Shown here in pieces: positions 5,529 to 6,470 of a stretch of 6,470 nucleotides of DNA (positions are counted from its first letter, which is position 1; each line of letters begins with the position of its first letter). The translations under genes were made by a program, and so were the position numbers. The notes beneath the pieces are model-generated. The model saw only the letters and a program-made list of their open reading frames with translations. It ran no database searches and was not told the origin of the DNA. Source of the DNA: an uncultured Oscillospiraceae bacterium. GTDB lineage: Bacteria; Bacillota; Clostridia; Oscillospirales; Oscillospiraceae. The stretch spans positions 1 through 6,470 of the forward strand of contig CAJOCV010000138.1 in assembly GCA_905233785.1 (NCBI GenBank), read 5' to 3'.

Positions 5529-6470
5529 GCGCTTCCGTTTCCCCCGAACACTGGACGCAAAGATGCTGTATATGCTGCTGCTAAGCCTCGCATGCGCCCT
5601 TGCGGTCTTCAGCCTTGCTTACGGAGCCGCCACCTTCGCCATGAGCCGGCTCTACCTGAGCGCCGACGCGGTGGCCTCCCGGCAGGCGGAGTTCTACGCA
5701 GACTTTGCGGGCTTTGTCAGCGCAAATAAAGTCAGCGGTCGGGACACGGCCTCCGTCGCCCGTTACAATTCCCGGCGGGACTATGTGACCGTGAGCGTTT
5801 ATGCCGCCGGGGATCTGGGGCTTGAGCCCCGCAGCGCCGCCCAGGGCAGCCGCGTCCGCCCGCAGTATTCCGCGCTCTACGGCAAGCTCTACCCCATGCA
5901 GTTTGCCGACGGGCAGTATTATATCCGCATCGACGACACGACCGAGATTCGCGAGGATAACTTAAACCGAATCATTGCGCTGCTTTTGGGTTCGCTCGCC
6001 TTCGCGGCGGTGATGCTGCTGTATATCCGCCGCCTCACAAGCCGCATCGTGCGCCTGTCCAAAGAAGCGGGCACCATCGGCGCGGGCGATCTGGAGGCGC
6101 CCATCACGCAAGCGGGTGAGGACGAAGTGAGTCAGCTTGCCTTTGAAATGGACGCCATGCGAAACGCCGTTATTGAGCGTATGTCCGGCGAACGCCGCGC
6201 CTGGGAAGCAAACTCCGAGCTCATTACCGCCATCTCCCACGACCTGCGTACGCCCATGACGAGCCTGCTCGGGTATCTGGAGCTTTTAAACGAGGGCAGC
6301 GGCGATGTCGAGAGCCGCAAGCAGTTTGTGGCCTCCGCTTACGACAAGGCCGTGGAGCTCAAGGAACTGACGGACGAGCTCTTTAAGTACTTTCTGGTCT
6401 TTGGGCGCAGTGAAGTGCAGATGGAACCGGATCGCTTCGACGTGCGTCTGCTCTTGGAGCAGCTGCTGGG
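5521..6470 (+). CDS. Sensor histidine kinase, N-terminal 316 residues (cut by window edge)
   Basis: This is a membrane sensor kinase that should phosphorylate the regulator encoded just upstream. The frame is open from a TTG at 5521 to the right edge. The TTG start is supported by GGAGGGG (5506-5512) about ten bases upstream and by the usual stop/start overlap; an ATG at 5563 is the alternative but would remove the basic leader TKRFRFPR. Visible parts: transmembrane segment 1 (about 15-40), an extracellular sensor region of about 105 residues with no recognised motif, transmembrane segment 2 (about 151-171), a HAMP linker (about 172-226, GAGDLEAPI), and the dimerisation domain with H-box ELITAISHDLRTPMTSLLGY, phospho-acceptor His240. 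The ATP-binding domain lies beyond the window. The extracellular region could sense a ligand directly or through the neighbouring solute-binding lipoprotein. Confidence 0.92.
   Translation, partial: MTKRFRFPRTLDAKMLYMLLLSLACALAVFSLAYGAATFAMSRLYLSADAVASRQAEFYADFAGFVSANKVSGRDTASVARYNSRRDYVTVSVYAAGDLGLEPRSAAQGSRVRPQYSALYGKLYPMQFADGQYYIRIDDTTEIREDNLNRIIALLLGSLAFAAVMLLYIRRLTSRIVRLSKEAGTIGAGDLEAPITQAGEDEVSQLAFEMDAMRNAVIERMSGERRAWEANSELITAISHDLRTPMTSLLGYLELLNEGSGDVESRKQFVASAYDKAVELKELTDELFKYFLVFGRSEVQMEPDRFDVRLLLEQLL

Overview
The window looks like chromosomal DNA of an anaerobic, fairly GC-rich member of the Clostridia (Oscillospiraceae/Ruminococcaceae-like). The evidence is an ispG-to-polC gene order typical of Clostridia, a PolC-type replicase start, strong AGGAGG ribosome binding sites, extended -10 promoters, a lipoprotein solute-binding protein, and palindromic intergenic repeats of the kind common in that group. 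The taxonomic call is inference; no rRNA or marker alignment was possible.

Layout. From 1 to 2123 the genes read on the minus strand: ispG (1852 down to 825), a 157-codon unrecognised reading frame (770-297), then the start of polC (104, running off the left edge). ispG is broken. Its N-terminal and C-terminal halves lie in different frames, and the pieces fit the family only if about 28 bases are missing near position 1143. The stretch between ispG and polC is not compact: it holds the unknown gene, a 27-bp-arm palindrome (193-266) and a heptad-repeat element (117-180) that ends against the polC ribosome binding site. From 1853 to 2123 lie the ispG promoter, several hairpins and the terminator of the next gene.

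From 2124 to 4565 (minus) lies an 813-residue lipoprotein. It joins a probable beta-propeller-like N-terminal half to an ABC-type extracellular solute-binding C-terminal half, with no transporter permease beside it. Divergently, from 4839 (plus), lies an OmpR-type response regulator followed, with an 8-base overlap, by a sensor histidine kinase that is cut by the right edge.

The 273-base region between the lipoprotein and the regulator holds two back-to-back extended -10 promoters. Between them is a 10-bp-period direct repeat that could be the regulator's own operator. The likely lipoprotein leader RNA consists almost entirely of a second heptad-repeat element (4583-4702) with two internal hairpins. 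The arrangement suggests that the two-component system controls itself and the lipoprotein, which may be a sensing partner or a regulon member.

Most notable points: the deletion in ispG; two related heptad/hairpin elements, each sitting a few bases upstream of a Shine-Dalgarno site in the same orientation; and the lipoprotein leader being almost exactly one such element.
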